From JBOCEF01 sp047610385 (GTDB taxonomy: Bacteria; Pseudomonadota; Alphaproteobacteria; Rhodobacterales; Rhodobacteraceae): 32,735 nt of DNA. Location: the NCBI GenBank assembly GCA_047610385.1, contig JBLGAC010000045.1:1-32735 (forward strand), written 5' to 3'. The position numbers and the translations under genes were made by a program. The number at the start of each line of letters is the position of its first letter. The first letter of the stretch is position 1. This document shows, piece by piece, positions 31,622 to 32,735 of the stretch. The notes beneath the pieces are model-generated. The model saw only the letters and a list, made by a program, of their open reading frames with translations, made no database searches and was not told the DNA's origin.

Positions 31622-31636
31622 TAAGTCAATGACTTA
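31622..31636. promoter_or_regulatory. Perfect palindrome upstream of integrase
   Basis: TAAGTCA-A-TGACTTA is a perfect 7-bp inverted repeat between the excisionase and integrase genes. It is a plausible operator or recombinase/excisionase binding site. Position and symmetry are seen; function is inferred. Confidence 0.45.
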
Positions 31637-31761
31637 CAAGGGCGTTGGGAATAGGCACCCTCCGTAAGTTCCTAACTATCCGTGCTAGGCTTTTCCCGAA
31701 TCAGACGCCCTGTCCGGTCCTGTCCACCCGAGACCACTCCTGAGCAAAGGCGGTATTCCCG

Positions 31762-32735
31762 ATGTCCTGCTTCGATCCACACCAGTTGCAAACAGCCTTC
31801 CTGCAACCCGGGACGCCGATGTTCGCCGATGTCATGACGAAGGTCGCGGATCACGGCAACCTCTCGCACGAGCGGCGCCGGGACATTCAGTCGGGTCTGC
31901 GCCGCGTGGCCAAGGCGCTTGGCCGTGCGCCTCAGGATGTTCCGGCCGATGCGGCGTGGCTGCAAAAACGCCTCGGGGGTTTTGCGCCCGCGTCGGCGGG
32001 CCTGACCCCGAAGTCATGGAGCAACGCGCTCAGCGATGCGCGTGCCGGGCTGGTTCTGTTCGGCGTCGTCGAGCGCCGCTTCAATCGAAAGGACGACCTG
32101 TCGCCGGAATGGAGGCCGCTGTGGGAGGCGGTGCTGGCATCGGGCGATCTGTCGGTGCAGCCAATATCTCGCTTCGTCTATTTTCTGAATCGGTTGGGCG
32201 TGGCCCCAGCGGATGTTGGCGACCCTCACCTTGAGGCCTACCACGACGCGATGGTGTTGAACGAGATCAGCAAATCCCCCGAGGTTGCCACGCGGGCCGC
32301 CGCCAATTGCTGGAACCTTGCGGTCAGGCGCATCCCCGAGTGGCCAAGCCAGACGTTCAAACTGCCCAACCGCAAGATCTCGATCAAACTGGATGTCGCG
32401 ACATTCCCGCCGAGCTTCCAGCGCGATCTCGACCGCTATGTCCTCAGCCTCGAGCATCCGGACCCGCTGGACGCTGATGCGAATGCCGCGCCGCTGCGTC
32501 CCGACACGGTCCGGTTGTACCGCGCCTCGGTTCTGCGTTTCGCGTCCGTGCTGGTGCACGCCAAAATGCCGATCGCCGAGATCACCAGCCTCGCGGTTCT
32601 GGTGACGTCTGAGACTGCCGAACGCGGGCTGCGCTGGCTGCTGGCGCGGAAGGACAACGCCAAGACACGCGGGATTTCCGAGATGGCCGGGCTGCTGCGC
32701 GGCGTTGCGAAGCGCTATGTCCGGGTGGACGAGGC
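31762..32735 (+). CDS. Site-specific integrase, tyrosine type (N-terminal part; cut by window edge)
   Basis: 324 residues are visible from ATG 31762. It shows helical repeats typical of core-binding domains of long alphaproteobacterial island integrases: AFLQPGTPMFADVMTKVADH, LSHERRRDIQSGLRRVAKAL, VYFLNRLGVAPADVGDPHLE, LPNRKISIKLD and PDTVRLYRASVLRFASVL. The catalytic Arg/His/Tyr motifs would lie beyond the edge, so the class is inferred from architecture and the excisionase-like neighbour. It differs from the DUF4102 integrase at 19236-20390, implying a second mobile element starting here. Confidence 0.7.
   Translation, partial: MSCFDPHQLQTAFLQPGTPMFADVMTKVADHGNLSHERRRDIQSGLRRVAKALGRAPQDVPADAAWLQKRLGGFAPASAGLTPKSWSNALSDARAGLVLFGVVERRFNRKDDLSPEWRPLWEAVLASGDLSVQPISRFVYFLNRLGVAPADVGDPHLEAYHDAMVLNEISKSPEVATRAAANCWNLAVRRIPEWPSQTFKLPNRKISIKLDVATFPPSFQRDLDRYVLSLEHPDPLDADANAAPLRPDTVRLYRASVLRFASVLVHAKMPIAEITSLAVLVTSETAERGLRWLLARKDNAKTRGISEMAGLLRGVAKRYVRVDE

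Noticed and set aside
1..32735. CRISPR array
   Set aside because: No regularly spaced repeats of 24-40 bases were found.

Overview
The window looks like a piece of an alphaproteobacterial chromosome, most likely Rhodobacteraceae. The reasons are high GC, the codon use of the large operons, an AmiC/AmiR plus urea/amide-type ABC transporter set, and a tRNA-Lys(CUU) 3' fragment with encoded CCA. No species is claimed.

Left half (1-17414): a double amide-utilisation locus. On the minus strand, one tightly packed operon runs amiC-amiR-urtABCDE-like transporter-formamidase/acetamidase-SDR-amidase, with most neighbouring genes overlapping by ATGA. On the plus strand, a second operon holds a complete paralogous five-gene transporter with a Tat-exported binding protein, then an amidase of the Rhodococcus nitrile-pathway type, then a small ABM-domain protein. 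The two operons diverge from a 1.3-kb intergenic region built as an imperfect inverted duplication (arms 9413-9827 and 10095-10511). Each arm has a TTGAC-type promoter, a 75-nt nearly invariant leader RNA and an intrinsic terminator with compensatory base changes. The right arm continues into what looks like a decayed 5' end of amiC. The simplest reading is one AmiC/AmiR amide sensor controlling both operons by transcription antitermination.

Middle (17490-20606): a cluster of IS wreckage (IS5, IS3 and IS427-type pieces) next to a complete tyrosine integrase, and the 3' part of a tRNA-Lys gene that marks an island attachment site.

Right part (20607-32735): accessory DNA of mixed composition. 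It has low-density stretches with small membrane-protein genes (one split by an in-frame TGA), further broken transposases (IS5, IS110, IS3), and a DUF1330/GlxA-type regulator pair of lower GC. It also has a two-gene PD-(D/E)XK nuclease operon, a 608-residue membrane protein with a nuclease-like D...QVK motif (followed in frame by an amber codon and 150 more codons), a coiled-coil protein, and an excisionase/integrase module running off the right edge. The nuclease genes between two integrases are the best candidates for an undescribed defence or conflict system; the duplicated antitermination leader is the best-supported regulatory novelty.
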